Source: Inquilinus limosus
GTDB lineage: Bacteria > Pseudomonadota > Alphaproteobacteria > DSM-16000 > Inquilinaceae
NCBI RefSeq assembly: GCF_002195995.1
Contig: NZ_NHON01000035.1
Location: 1 to 61,692 of the forward strand
Length of the DNA stretch: 61,692 nt
Direction: 5' to 3'
How positions within the stretch are numbered: position 1 is the stretch's first letter; each line of letters starts with the position of its first letter. Of the stretch, positions 35,846 to 44,919 are shown in pieces. The position numbers were made by a program, and so were the translations under genes. Under the pieces are notes generated by a model. The model searched no databases, was not told the DNA's origin, and saw nothing but the letters and a program-made list of their open reading frames with translations.

Positions 35846-35882
35846 AAAGCACGACGCCGGCCCCATTCGGGAGGCCGGCGTC
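35846..35882 (-). terminator. Candidate terminator after hflC
   Basis: GACGCCGGCC and GGCCGGCGTC form a perfect ten-base stem on the minus strand with a ten-base loop. Only a weak T-rich tail (GTGCTTTG) follows, so it may cause partial termination before degP. Confidence 0.5.
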
Positions 35883-35922
35883 GGTCATCATACACCCGAT
35901 CGTGGCGAGAAACGGGCCTGCA

Positions 35923-36909
35923 TCATCCCGGGTTCCCCGGTGTCGCGGGCACCGGCTGCGCCGGAACCTCGGGCACCGCCGGCGCGGGGGACGGCGCCGG
36001 GCTGGGGCCCGATGGGGTCTGCTGGGTCACCGCCGGCACCAGGCCGCGGCCGGTGGCGTCGTTGAAGTACTTGAAGAAGTCGCCCTTCGGCGACAACACC
36101 AGGGTGGTGCCGCTCGCCCCCAGCGCAGTCCGGTAGGCTTCCAGGCTGCGGTAGAAGGAGAAGAACTGCGGGTCGGCGCCATAGGCGTCGGCCTGCACCT
36201 TGATGGCGTCGGCGTCGCCCTGGCCGCGCAGTTCCTGCGCCTTGCGCTCCGCCTCGGCCAGGAGGACGGTGCGCTCGCGGTCGGCGCTCGACTTGATCTG
36301 CGCCGAGTACTCGGCACCCTGGGCGCGGTACTGCGCCGCCTCGCGCTCACGCTCGGAGCGCATGCGGTCATAGACCGACTGTACGGTGCCCTCGGGCACG
36401 TCGGCGCGGACGATGCGGACGTCGACGACCTCGATGCCCAGCGGCTTGGCGTTGGCCTCGACGCTGTCGCGGATCGACCGCATGATCGGCCCGCGCTGCT
36501 CCGACAGCACGTCGAGCTGGTTGTAGTTGCCGAGCACGTTGCGCAGCGCGTTGTTGACGAAGCCGCTGATGCGGGTGCTGGCGGTGGCCTCGTTCCGCAC
36601 CGACTGAAAGAACAGCAGCGGATCGGCGATCCGGTAGCGGGCATAGCTGTCGACGTCGAGGCGACGCTGGTCGGACAGGATCACCTGCTCGACCGGCGGG
36701 TCCACGTCCAGCACGCGCTTCTCGTAGAACTGCACGTTCTGGACGACCGGCAGCTTCAGCTTCAGCCCGGGTTCGGATTCGATCTTCACCACCTCGCCGA
36801 ACTGCAGGACCAGCGCCTGCTCGTTCTGGCCGACGGTGTAGAGGGAATCGACCAGCACCAGGCCGACGACGACGATGGCTGCGCCGAGGGCGGCAAGCTT
36901 GGCGTTCAT
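35923..36909 (-). CDS. hflC: HflC, membrane protease FtsH modulator
   Basis: A 328-residue SPFH/prohibitin-domain protein. It has an N-terminal membrane helix (LAALGAAIVVVGLVLVDSL), then the domain start QNEQALVLQFGEVVKIE, a long charged helical segment (RSEREREAAQYRAQGAEYSA) and a Pro/Ala-rich C-terminal tail. With HflK it forms a cage around FtsH. It begins one base after the hflK stop. Confidence 0.95.
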   Translation of the reverse strand: MNAKLAALGAAIVVVGLVLVDSLYTVGQNEQALVLQFGEVVKIESEPGLKLKLPVVQNVQFYEKRVLDVDPPVEQVILSDQRRLDVDSYARYRIADPLLFFQSVRNEATASTRISGFVNNALRNVLGNYNQLDVLSEQRGPIMRSIRDSVEANAKPLGIEVVDVRIVRADVPEGTVQSVYDRMRSEREREAAQYRAQGAEYSAQIKSSADRERTVLLAEAERKAQELRGQGDADAIKVQADAYGADPQFFSFYRSLEAYRTALGASGTTLVLSPKGDFFKYFNDATGRGLVPAVTQQTPSGPSPAPSPAPAVPEVPAQPVPATPGNPG

Positions 36910-36910
36910 G

Positions 36911-38056
36911 TTACTGCCCTCCCCGCTGGGCCGGAGCCGCGGCCGGCTTGTTGATCAGCTCGTTCAGCGGCAGGTAGGGCAGCACGCCCTGGCCGCCGAC
37001 GGCGTCGTCGATCAGGATCTTGTTCGAACCCTTCAGCACGCTCTCCAGCGTCTCCAGATAGAAGCGCTCGGCCGTGATCTCCGGCGCCGCGCGATAGGAC
37101 TGCAGCACCGAGGTGAAGCGGGCCGTGTCGCCCTGGGCCTTGGCCACCACCTGCTCGCGATAGGCCTCGGCCTCCTGCACCACCCGCGCGGCGTCGCCTC
37201 GGGCGCGCGGCACGATGTCGTTGCGGTAGGTCTCGGCATCGTTGCGCAGCCGGTCCTGGTCCTGGCGGGCGCGCTGCACGTCGTCGAAGGCGTCGATCAC
37301 CTGCTGCGGCGGCGCCACCTTCTGCAGCTGCACCTGGTCGATCACCACGCCGGCCCCGGGGCGGCCAGGGGTGCCGTAGCTGTCCAGCGTCGCCTGCAGC
37401 AGGCGCCGGGCGTCCTGCTCGATCCGGCCGCGCGCCTCATTCAGCGCCGGCTGGATCTCGGTGCGGCCGATCACCTCGCGCATCGCGCTCTCCGCCGCCA
37501 CCTTCACCGTGGCGTCGGCGTTCTTGATGTTGAACAGGTAGGCGACCGGGTCGGAGATGCGCCACAGCACGACGAAATCGATGTCGATGATGTTCTCGTC
37601 GCCGGTCAGCATCTGGCTTTCATCCGGCACGTCGCGGGGGCTGGCCCGTCCCTCGCCGCTGCTGAAGCCGATCTCGATCCGGTTCTGCGTCGTCACCGAC
37701 GGCTTGGTCACCGTCTCGATCGGTGCCGGCAGGTGATAGCGCAGGCCGGGCTGCTCGGTCCTGACATAGGCGCCGAATCGCTGGACCACGCCCAACTCGT
37801 CCGGCTGCACCCGGTAGATGCCGGTCAGCAGCCAGCCGATGATGATCACCACGATGGCGACCAGGATGCCGCGGCCGCCGCCGAAGCCCTTGGGCATGAC
37901 CTGGCGGAACCGGTCCTGGCCGCGCCGGATCATGTCCTCGATATCGGCCTGGCTGGGACCGCTGCCGCGACCCCAGGGATTCTGTCCGCCGCCTTGCGGT
38001 GATCCGCCCCACGGTCCGCCACCGCCGCCACCACCGCCTTGATTACTCCACGGCAT
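36911..38056 (-). CDS. hflK: HflK, membrane protease FtsH modulator
   Basis: A 381-residue SPFH protein. The glycine/proline-rich cytoplasmic N-terminus precedes one membrane helix at about 62-80 (GILVAIVVIIIGWLLTGIY) and RVQPDELGVVQRFG. The C-terminal helical region has IVPRARGDAARVVQEAEAYR. The start at ATG 38056 is preceded by GGGAAGGGAA. It is divergent from mrp with a 117-base gap that should hold promoters for both. Confidence 0.95.
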   Translation of the reverse strand: MPWSNQGGGGGGGGPWGGSPQGGGQNPWGRGSGPSQADIEDMIRRGQDRFRQVMPKGFGGGRGILVAIVVIIIGWLLTGIYRVQPDELGVVQRFGAYVRTEQPGLRYHLPAPIETVTKPSVTTQNRIEIGFSSGEGRASPRDVPDESQMLTGDENIIDIDFVVLWRISDPVAYLFNIKNADATVKVAAESAMREVIGRTEIQPALNEARGRIEQDARRLLQATLDSYGTPGRPGAGVVIDQVQLQKVAPPQQVIDAFDDVQRARQDQDRLRNDAETYRNDIVPRARGDAARVVQEAEAYREQVVAKAQGDTARFTSVLQSYRAAPEITAERFYLETLESVLKGSNKILIDDAVGGQGVLPYLPLNELINKPAAAPAQRGGQ

Positions 38057-38173
38057 CCAGTTCCCTTCCCCCGTCGACCGCCCTGTCATCCCGGGCGCCG
38101 GATGCTATATCTCGGCGCGACGGGCAGCAAATGTGGAGCCTGTCATATTGGACAAAGGGCAGGAAGTTCAACC

Positions 38174-39331
38174 ATGGCAAACGGCCGGGCGATGGTCACA
38201 GAAGCCGCAGTGCGCGCGGCTCTCGGCACAGTGAGGGACGAGGAGCGCGGCGGCGATCTCGTCGGCCTCGGCATGATCTCCGGCCTCACGCTGCGCGACG
38301 GCCATGTTCTGTTCTCGATCGAGGTCGATCCCCAGCGCGGCCCGGCCCTGGAGCCGCTGCGCCAGGCCGCGGAAAAGGCCGTGAGCGCGATCCCGGGCGT
38401 GCTGTCGGTGACCGCGGTCCTGACCGCGCATCGCGGCGCCGGCCCGTCGGCCCCCGCCACGGCCGCGCCGGCCGCTGCGCCTAGCGCTACGCCCAGGGCC
38501 GCCGCCCCGGGTGGGGCACAAAGCCGCAAGCTGCCGGTGGCCGGCATCGGCTCGATCATCGCCGTCGCCTCGGGCAAGGGCGGCGTCGGCAAGTCGACCA
38601 CCGCGGTCAACCTCGCCCTTGGCTTGGTCGCCAACGGCCTCAAGGTCGGGCTGCTCGATGCCGACATCTACGGCCCGTCGATGCCGCGGATGACCGGCAT
38701 CACCGGCAAGCCCAACTCGCCCGACGGCAAGAGCCTGGACCCGAAGGAGAATTACGGGCTGAAGGTGATGTCGATCGGCTTCCTGATCGACGAGGAGACG
38801 CCGATGATCTGGCGCGGCCCGATGGTGCAGTCGGCGCTGTCGCAGATGCTGCGCGACGTCAACTGGGGCCAGCTCGACGTGCTGGTGGTCGACATGCCGC
38901 CGGGCACCGGCGACGCCCAGCTGACCATGGCGCAGCAGGTGCCGCTGGCCGGCGCCGTGATCGTGTCGACGCCGCAGGACATCGCCCTGCTGGATGCCCG
39001 CAAGGGCCTGAACATGTTCCGCAAGGTCGATGTCCCGGTGCTCGGAATCATCGAGAATATGAGCTATTTCTGCTGCCCGAATTGCGGCCACCGCACCGAC
39101 ATCTTCAGCCATGGCGGCGCGCGGGCCGAGGCGGAGAAGCTGGGCTGCGATTTCCTGGGCGAGATCCCGCTCGACATCGCCATCCGCGAGACCTCGGATT
39201 CCGGGCAACCGATCGTGGTCTCGGCGCCGGACAGCGCGCATGCCGAGGCCTATCGCGGCATCGCCGCCCGGGTGTGGGACAAGCTGCGCTCCGGCGCCGG
39301 CCCGGCCGCGCCCCGGATCGTGATCGAGTGA
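38174..39331 (+). CDS. mrp: Mrp/ApbC Fe-S cluster carrier P-loop ATPase
   Basis: A 385-residue protein. An N-terminal DUF59 (MIP18-like) domain spans about residues 8-80, followed by an Ala/Pro linker and the NBP35/Mrp ATPase with deviant Walker A GKGGVGKST near residues 134-142 and LDADIYGPSMPRM. The cluster-binding CxxC pair is in YFCCPNCGHRTDIF. It carries Fe-S clusters to target enzymes. ATG 38174 has AGGAAG nine bases upstream; ATG 38192 is a weaker alternative. Confidence 0.95.
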   Translation: MANGRAMVTEAAVRAALGTVRDEERGGDLVGLGMISGLTLRDGHVLFSIEVDPQRGPALEPLRQAAEKAVSAIPGVLSVTAVLTAHRGAGPSAPATAAPAAAPSATPRAAAPGGAQSRKLPVAGIGSIIAVASGKGGVGKSTTAVNLALGLVANGLKVGLLDADIYGPSMPRMTGITGKPNSPDGKSLDPKENYGLKVMSIGFLIDEETPMIWRGPMVQSALSQMLRDVNWGQLDVLVVDMPPGTGDAQLTMAQQVPLAGAVIVSTPQDIALLDARKGLNMFRKVDVPVLGIIENMSYFCCPNCGHRTDIFSHGGARAEAEKLGCDFLGEIPLDIAIRETSDSGQPIVVSAPDSAHAEAYRGIAARVWDKLRSGAGPAAPRIVIE

Positions 39332-39431
39332 CCGGTCACGACGTCACCACCTCGCCACAAATCGATCCGATAACGAGCGCGATTGCGGCACCGGGAGAAG
39401 GCCCGGTGCCAGCCCTCGGAGTGGGAGAGTA

Positions 39432-39764
39432 ATGCGACGTTTCTGCCGGATCGCGGTCCTCGCCGCGGCCGCAGCCGGGGTGCCGGCGGCGGCGCTGGCC
39501 CAGGCCTTGCCGGATTCGGTCGAGATCCAGAATCGGCGCAGCGCCGCGATCGAGGACCTGCGCGTCTCGCCCGATTTCGAGAGTTCCTGGGGCTACAACC
39601 GGCTGCGCGCATCGCCGCTGGCGCCCGGCGCCTCCGCCCGGATCCCGACCGAGGACCTGCGCGGCGGCTGCTATTTCGACGTCAAGGTGCGCCAGAATGA
39701 CGGCGCCGAGGCCGAATACTGGAGCCTCAACCTGTGCAGCCGGCCCGTGATCGACCTGGACTGA
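39432..39764 (+). CDS. Secreted small hypothetical protein
   Basis: A 110-residue protein with a Sec signal peptide (RIAVLAAAAAGVPAAALAQA, cleavage near ALA-QA). The mature part of about 85 residues has two cysteines (GGCYFDVKV, LNLCSRPV) likely to form a periplasmic disulfide, and a conserved-looking EDLRVSPDFESSWGYNRL motif. ATG 39432 is preceded by GGGAGAG. No named family recognised. It is 100 bases downstream of mrp and convergent with the large LysM-like gene. Confidence 0.7.
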   Translation: MRRFCRIAVLAAAAAGVPAAALAQALPDSVEIQNRRSAAIEDLRVSPDFESSWGYNRLRASPLAPGASARIPTEDLRGGCYFDVKVRQNDGAEAEYWSLNLCSRPVIDLD

Positions 39765-39804
39765 TCGATCACGGGTGACCGGCTCCGGTTGACCGGACGG
39801 CCGG

Positions 39805-42800
39805 TCAGGGCGCGCCGCCGGCTTGGTTCTGCTGGGTCCACAGCGGCATCGGCGTGCCCGACGCCGCTACGCCGACCGGCTTGGCCTGCCCCTCGAGGAA
39901 ATCGCGGATCACCTGAGCCGTCTCCGGCGTCGTCAGGGTCTCGTTGCCGAGCTTCGGCAGCACGTTCCGCCGGAACTCCACGAGGGCCTCCTGCTGCTGC
40001 CGGGTCGTCGGCAGGCCGTGCAGGTCCTTCAGATACTGCTTCATCGCGTGGACGCCGCCCTCGGGGAACAGCACGCCCTGGCCCTGCTCCGACCATGTCA
40101 GGAAGGTGTCGAGCCAGCCCGGGACCGGCAACTGCTTCACCGACCCATCGGCCGCTGTATAGGTCTGGACGGTCGTCTCGCTCTTCCGCACCGCGCTGGA
40201 GACACCGCGCGGCGTCTGCTTCGACACGCCCGGGGGATCGATCTTGACCTGGCCGCGGAACTCCAGCGACAGGTCGAAGGGAATGACCCGCTGCAGCCAG
40301 GGAACGACCGTCTTCAGCGAGCTCAGCGCGGTCTGCAGCTTGAACGATCCCGTGAACCGCGTCGCCTCCGCCACGAAGGAGGCGTTCGGCCCGGCGAGCC
40401 GCCGGTACAGGTTGACCTTGGACGGTACCGCGCGCACCAGCGGCGTCGTGCCCTCGTCCCCACCCAGCGATTTCGGCAGGACGCCCGTCACGGGATCCGG
40501 CAACCCGTTATTCGCCGCCTTCCGCGCCCGGTATGCGGCATTGGAGACCGCCTGGTCGGGATTGGGCAGGCTGTCCGGCAGGCCGGGAATGCTCTCGGTC
40601 GGGAAGCGGTCATTGAAGATGAAGTCGGCATTGGCCGCATCGGGATGCCACGTGTATTTCCTGCCGGTCAGCAGGTCGACATGCTGCTCGGCATATTTGC
40701 CGGTGACGGCCGACAGGCGCATGCCGCTCTTCCGGCCGGGCACGTAGGACACCGCGCGGGTGGGATCGATCTTCCCATCCCCGACCAGGTCGTGGACGGT
40801 CGCGAGATCCGGCTCGGAGTCCAGCAGCAGTTGCCTGGTCGCGTCGTCCACCACGATGCGGGTCCGCATCGACACCCGCTCATAGGTGCCCTTCATGTTG
40901 TCCCAGGCCTGCTCGGAGACCTTGGTGCCCTTCGGGATGGTGACGGTGATGTTGTCCTCCGGCCGCCGCTCGCCGCCGACGCGCCAGACCTTGTTCAGCA
41001 CGGGGATGAAATTGGTCCAGGCGCGCGGCCGCACGCCGACCTTCTGTTCCTCCATCAGCTTGGTGAAGGTCATGTCCTGCGGCAGCGTGACGAAGGCGCC
41101 GACGGGAGCGTCCTGACCGGCGACGGTGCCGAACAGGTCCATCTCGCCCGGATGGAGCGTCACCTGCTGGGCGTCCGGCAGCATCCCGCTCCAGCTCAGC
41201 TCCATCACCGTTCCGGGCAGCACCTCGCCGTTCTCGTCCCGTGGCGCGCCGACGTCGCGCACCTTCTGCAGCGTCGGCATGAAATCGGCCTTGACCTCGG
41301 CAGGGTCGGTCCCGAGCACGAGGTCGTGGCCCTTCCCCACCACGGTCGACCCCTTGATCTGGAGGACCGTCTGGTCGGAGGCGGGCAGCAGCCCGGCCTC
41401 CTTCCCCGTGATGTTGCGGTACTCGCGCGGCCGCTGCGACACCGTCAGCTCCTTGCCCAGCGTCAGCCGCAGCGGCTTGGTCGAGCCCATCACCAGGCTG
41501 TCCATGACGGACTGGCCCATCGCCCTGATGTTCATCTTGGAGCTGACGGCCCCGCCGAAGGACGCCAGGGTCGGCTGGCCGCCCTTCGGGGCGCCGTCGA
41601 CCAGGCTGGTGACCGGATCCGGATTGCCGAGGATCCGGATCTGGGCGCCCAGGCGGAACTCCGGGATCTTGCCCTGCCAGCCCCACAGGCTCGGGATCGT
41701 GTCCTTGTCCCGCATCCCGCCATTGGCCTGCAGCATGTCGCGCCGGTCGGCGACCCGCTGCATCATCTGCGGGTGCAGGGCGAGGTTCTGGGCGGTGCCC
41801 GGCACCGCCCCCATCGCCGCCGAGATCGCCTCGTCACGGTTCATGTGACGGCCTTCGGTCAGCTGCGCCACCAGCTCGGCGCCACCGAGATTGCTGACCA
41901 CGTCATTGCCGAACTGCGCGGTGACCCCGAGCCGCGAGAGCTGGGTCGAGCTGGCCGCCGTCTGCTGCACCGTCTGCGACGCGCCCTGCTGCGTCGCCTG
42001 GGTGGTTCCGGCCGAGGCGGTGCTGACCACGCGCTGCACCGGGATGGCGCCCGAGACCGCGCCGGTCACCGGAGCCGTGGTCAGGTAAATGCCCTGGGTC
42101 TTGGCGGAGTTCAGCATCTGCTGCCCGCCCTCGGCAGTGAACAGCTTGTTGTCGAAGGCCAGCCGCGTGGCGTCGGTGGCGAGCTGGCCGGTGCCGTTCA
42201 CCACCTGCCCGACCGTGCCCGCGGCCGATGTGGCCACGACCCGCGTGCCCAGCGCCGGCAGCGCCGTGCTGGCGAGGCGGGAGGTCACGGCGGCGCTGAC
42301 CTTCAGGCCGGCGGTGGTCGCCCCGGCGGTGCTGATCGACGACACCGCGTCGATCGCGGTGTCCTTCAGCACCGCCTTGGTGTGGTCCCAGCTGACGCCC
42401 CAGCCGTCGCCCTTGTCGCCGTCGAGGTTGGCCGCATCCATGCCGAAGCCGATCAGCGAGGTGTGGCCGTCGGCGTACATGTCCTTGCCCTGGACCACGG
42501 CGCTGACGTCGCCGACGGTGTCGATCAGCTGATAGGTGCCGAATCCCGCGGCGAAGCCGGCCACGACGTTGCCGCCGGTCGCTGCCGTGGTGATGATGCC
42601 GACAGTCGTGGCTGCCACGACCCGGCCGACCTCGCCAATCGTGTCCCAGGTCTTATCGCTGTCCTCCATGTCCTTGGCATGGTCCTGGAACTCCTGGTCG
42701 AAGTTGCCGAGGACGGCGGTCAGCTTCTGCTGGTACTGCGCGTCCGGCAGCCCGGTGTCGTTGGCCTTCAGCTCCTTCACGTCGTCGAGCTTGTCCTGGA

Positions 42801-43512
42801 GGAAGTCCTCGAACTTCTCGCCCGCGCTCTTGCCCGGCGTGATCCAGCCCCAGCCCTTGCGGACGAAGCTCTGGTCGCCAAGCTTGTGCTTGACCTGGTC
42901 GAGATTGCCCTGCAGCGCGTTGATCGTCTGGTCGAGCGCCTTGTCCCGCGACTGCTTCTGGACCTCGCCGTCGACCTGGGTCAGCGCCTGCTGCGTCTCC
43001 TGCGACAGCCGGTCGGTACCGACGGCCCAGCTGTTGAGCGCCTGCAGCTTGGCCTGCTGGTCGGCGGTGAGGTCGAGCTTGCCGTCGGCATTAAGATGGA
43101 CAGTCTGGCGCAGCTCGCCGGCGATCGCCGATTGCACCGCATCCCAGTTGTGCTGGCTGTCGGCCGAGCTCGGGTCGTGCTCACGGTCATAGGCGAGCGC
43201 GGTGTCGATCACCGATTCCGTCTGGGCGCTGACCGGCGACGGCCCCTGCTGGAAATAGATCTCGCCGGGATAGATGGTGTTCGGGTCCGGGAACTGGCCA
43301 TTGTTGGCGACACCGTCGGGCCCGACCAGACGCTCGAGCGCGTCGCCGGGGCGCACCTCGCCCGCCGTCTCGTAGCCATGCGATTCGGGCGGGCGCCCCT
43401 CCGCCGAGGCGCGGGCGGCCAGGGCCCGGCGGACGGCCGCCTGGAAGTCGGGATCGGTGCCGGGCCGGACCGGATTGACCGGACGTGAGTTGCGCTCGAT
43501 CGGCTTCAGCAT
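39805..43512 (-). CDS. Large LysM-like protein of unknown function
   Basis: A 1235-residue protein with no signal peptide. A degenerate LysM-like segment lies at about residues 48-88 (AGEVRPGDALERL and FPDPNTIYPGEIYFQQG), then a Trp-centred helical block (QHNWDAVQSAIAGELRQTV), coiled-coil-like Gln/Asp-rich helices to about residue 290, and a Gly/Ala-rich hydrophobic segment (VAATTVGIITTAATGGNVVA). An Ala/Thr/Ser-rich section and a beta-rich C-terminal half follow, without recognised catalytic motif. The gene is divergent from the 389-residue gene, which carries a similar LysM-like segment. It may be a secreted effector or envelope protein; this is inference. Confidence 0.7.
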   Translation of the reverse strand: MLKPIERNSRPVNPVRPGTDPDFQAAVRRALAARASAEGRPPESHGYETAGEVRPGDALERLVGPDGVANNGQFPDPNTIYPGEIYFQQGPSPVSAQTESVIDTALAYDREHDPSSADSQHNWDAVQSAIAGELRQTVHLNADGKLDLTADQQAKLQALNSWAVGTDRLSQETQQALTQVDGEVQKQSRDKALDQTINALQGNLDQVKHKLGDQSFVRKGWGWITPGKSAGEKFEDFLQDKLDDVKELKANDTGLPDAQYQQKLTAVLGNFDQEFQDHAKDMEDSDKTWDTIGEVGRVVAATTVGIITTAATGGNVVAGFAAGFGTYQLIDTVGDVSAVVQGKDMYADGHTSLIGFGMDAANLDGDKGDGWGVSWDHTKAVLKDTAIDAVSSISTAGATTAGLKVSAAVTSRLASTALPALGTRVVATSAAGTVGQVVNGTGQLATDATRLAFDNKLFTAEGGQQMLNSAKTQGIYLTTAPVTGAVSGAIPVQRVVSTASAGTTQATQQGASQTVQQTAASSTQLSRLGVTAQFGNDVVSNLGGAELVAQLTEGRHMNRDEAISAAMGAVPGTAQNLALHPQMMQRVADRRDMLQANGGMRDKDTIPSLWGWQGKIPEFRLGAQIRILGNPDPVTSLVDGAPKGGQPTLASFGGAVSSKMNIRAMGQSVMDSLVMGSTKPLRLTLGKELTVSQRPREYRNITGKEAGLLPASDQTVLQIKGSTVVGKGHDLVLGTDPAEVKADFMPTLQKVRDVGAPRDENGEVLPGTVMELSWSGMLPDAQQVTLHPGEMDLFGTVAGQDAPVGAFVTLPQDMTFTKLMEEQKVGVRPRAWTNFIPVLNKVWRVGGERRPEDNITVTIPKGTKVSEQAWDNMKGTYERVSMRTRIVVDDATRQLLLDSEPDLATVHDLVGDGKIDPTRAVSYVPGRKSGMRLSAVTGKYAEQHVDLLTGRKYTWHPDAANADFIFNDRFPTESIPGLPDSLPNPDQAVSNAAYRARKAANNGLPDPVTGVLPKSLGGDEGTTPLVRAVPSKVNLYRRLAGPNASFVAEATRFTGSFKLQTALSSLKTVVPWLQRVIPFDLSLEFRGQVKIDPPGVSKQTPRGVSSAVRKSETTVQTYTAADGSVKQLPVPGWLDTFLTWSEQGQGVLFPEGGVHAMKQYLKDLHGLPTTRQQQEALVEFRRNVLPKLGNETLTTPETAQVIRDFLEGQAKPVGVAASGTPMPLWTQQNQAGGAP

Positions 43513-43724
43513 GACGTCCCGCCGCCCTTCGTTGACCGGTTGGTAAACCTAGGGACATTGCGTGACGGCGTTATTTCATTTGTATGACAAAGAGGACGGA
43601 GCGCATTTTATGTGATTTTATTCCCACAAATCCTAAACGATTGAGATCTTCACCGAACGGTCATCTTTCCGGAGAGGTCCGTCGCCTATGGTGCCGCCCC
43701 CGGATGGAGAGGACGGAGGCCGGA
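43513..43724. promoter_or_regulatory. AT-rich divergent promoter region of the two LysM-like genes
   Basis: This 212-base intergenic region is far richer in A/T than its surroundings, mainly at 43570-43650. ATTTTAT occurs twice, at 43605-43611 and 43615-43621, ten bases apart, that is one helical turn. The segment separates the start codons of the 1235- and 389-residue genes, so it must hold both promoters and may bind a shared regulator. Confidence 0.5.
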
Positions 43725-44894
43725 ATGGCGATCGAGGTCGACAAGGACGGACGCATGGTCAAGGTCGAGAACGGCGTCACGACCTACGTCCCGACCGGGC
43801 AGCAGCAGCAATGGCAGGCGGCGGTCCAGGCCGCGATGCAGCGCAACGGCACCACCGACGCCTCGAACATGCGGTTCCTGATCGCCGAGCCCGGCGATTC
43901 GCAGTGGACGATGTCGCACCAGGTCGGCTCTCCCTGGAGCGAGATGACCGCCTCCAACAACTTCGCGAATGACGATTTGATCCTCGTCGGCGAGGCCGTC
44001 GCCGTGCCCGCCCCCACCCCGGAGGGCGCCGCCGCCCTGGGTCCCGAGGGACGCGATGCCTTCGCCCAGAGCATCGAGACCCGCGCCAACCATGCCGCGA
44101 ACGCCGATTCCGGCACGGCCATGCAGCAATGGGACGGGATCAACGCCGATATCGGGACCTATCTGAAGTCGGTGCCGCAGGACGATTTCGTCCAGGCCAC
44201 CTTCGACCTCGTCGGCTACGACTATGCCGCCGAGGGTTCGGCCCATGCTCGCAGCTTCGTGGTCGACCAGGCCCTCGACGCGCTGGGCAGCGACAAGGGC
44301 GCGCAGCAGCAGATGGTCGACCAGCTGCTGGCGCAGAAATGGCCGGTCAACGGCGACGACATCAAGCAGGACGTCACGCAGGCCGCCCAGAAGCGCGGCC
44401 TGAAAACCGCGTCCGCGCAGGCCCCGGCCCAGACCCAGGCGCCGGCCGATCCCCGGCTGACCGCGATCCAGACCGCCGCCGACTGCGGCGACCGCGGCCA
44501 GCTCCGGGCACAGATCTCGAATTTCATCGGGCAGGTGAACGGCGCCGACAACGCCGCCGCCTTCAAGGCGCTGACCGGCCACGACTGGGGCAAGTCCTCC
44601 CCCGCGGTCATGGAGGAGCTGTACAACGCGGTCGTGCAGAACCTGAACCATCCGACGCCGGCCGCCGTCGCCCAGGGCGGCCAGGATCCCGTGCCCGGGA
44701 ACAAGCGCCAGTACATCAAGAACTATCTCGCGGCCCTGGACCCGCGTTGCCTGGACTTGCCCCAGGAGCAGAGGCAGTACCGCGAGCAGCTCGGCGCGGC
44801 CGACAAGCTATCGCAGCAGACATGGGACAACCCGGACTACACCAAGCCCGAGGTCAAGCAGGCGCGCGCCGAGTTCGGCCTGCCGGAGAAATGA
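43725..44894 (+). CDS. LysM-like protein of unknown function
   Basis: A 389-residue protein starting at ATG 43725 with GGACGGAGG upstream. A complete but divergent LysM-like domain at about residues 52-96 has PGDSQWTMSHQVG, WSEMTASNNF and NDDLILVGEAVAVP. Next come a Trp-centred helical block (AMQQWDGINADIGTYLKSV), further helices, an Ala/Gln/Pro linker at about 225-245, and a C-terminal helical domain with two cysteines (AADCGDRGQLRAQ, DPRCLDLPQ). No signal peptide. The order LysM-like segment then helical block matches the N-terminus of the divergent 1235-residue protein. Function unknown. Confidence 0.72.
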   Translation: MAIEVDKDGRMVKVENGVTTYVPTGQQQQWQAAVQAAMQRNGTTDASNMRFLIAEPGDSQWTMSHQVGSPWSEMTASNNFANDDLILVGEAVAVPAPTPEGAAALGPEGRDAFAQSIETRANHAANADSGTAMQQWDGINADIGTYLKSVPQDDFVQATFDLVGYDYAAEGSAHARSFVVDQALDALGSDKGAQQQMVDQLLAQKWPVNGDDIKQDVTQAAQKRGLKTASAQAPAQTQAPADPRLTAIQTAADCGDRGQLRAQISNFIGQVNGADNAAAFKALTGHDWGKSSPAVMEELYNAVVQNLNHPTPAAVAQGGQDPVPGNKRQYIKNYLAALDPRCLDLPQEQRQYREQLGAADKLSQQTWDNPDYTKPEVKQARAEFGLPEK

Positions 44895-44919
44895 GCGGAG
44901 CTTTCGGCCGGGCGGCGCG

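Noticed and set aside
39823-43488. Open frame of 1221 codons on the plus strand opposite the large LysM-like gene
   Set aside because: It mirrors the real gene's reading frame on the other strand. Its His/Arg/Ala/Gly/Asp-rich product is typical of GC-bias shadows and has no start signal or domain.
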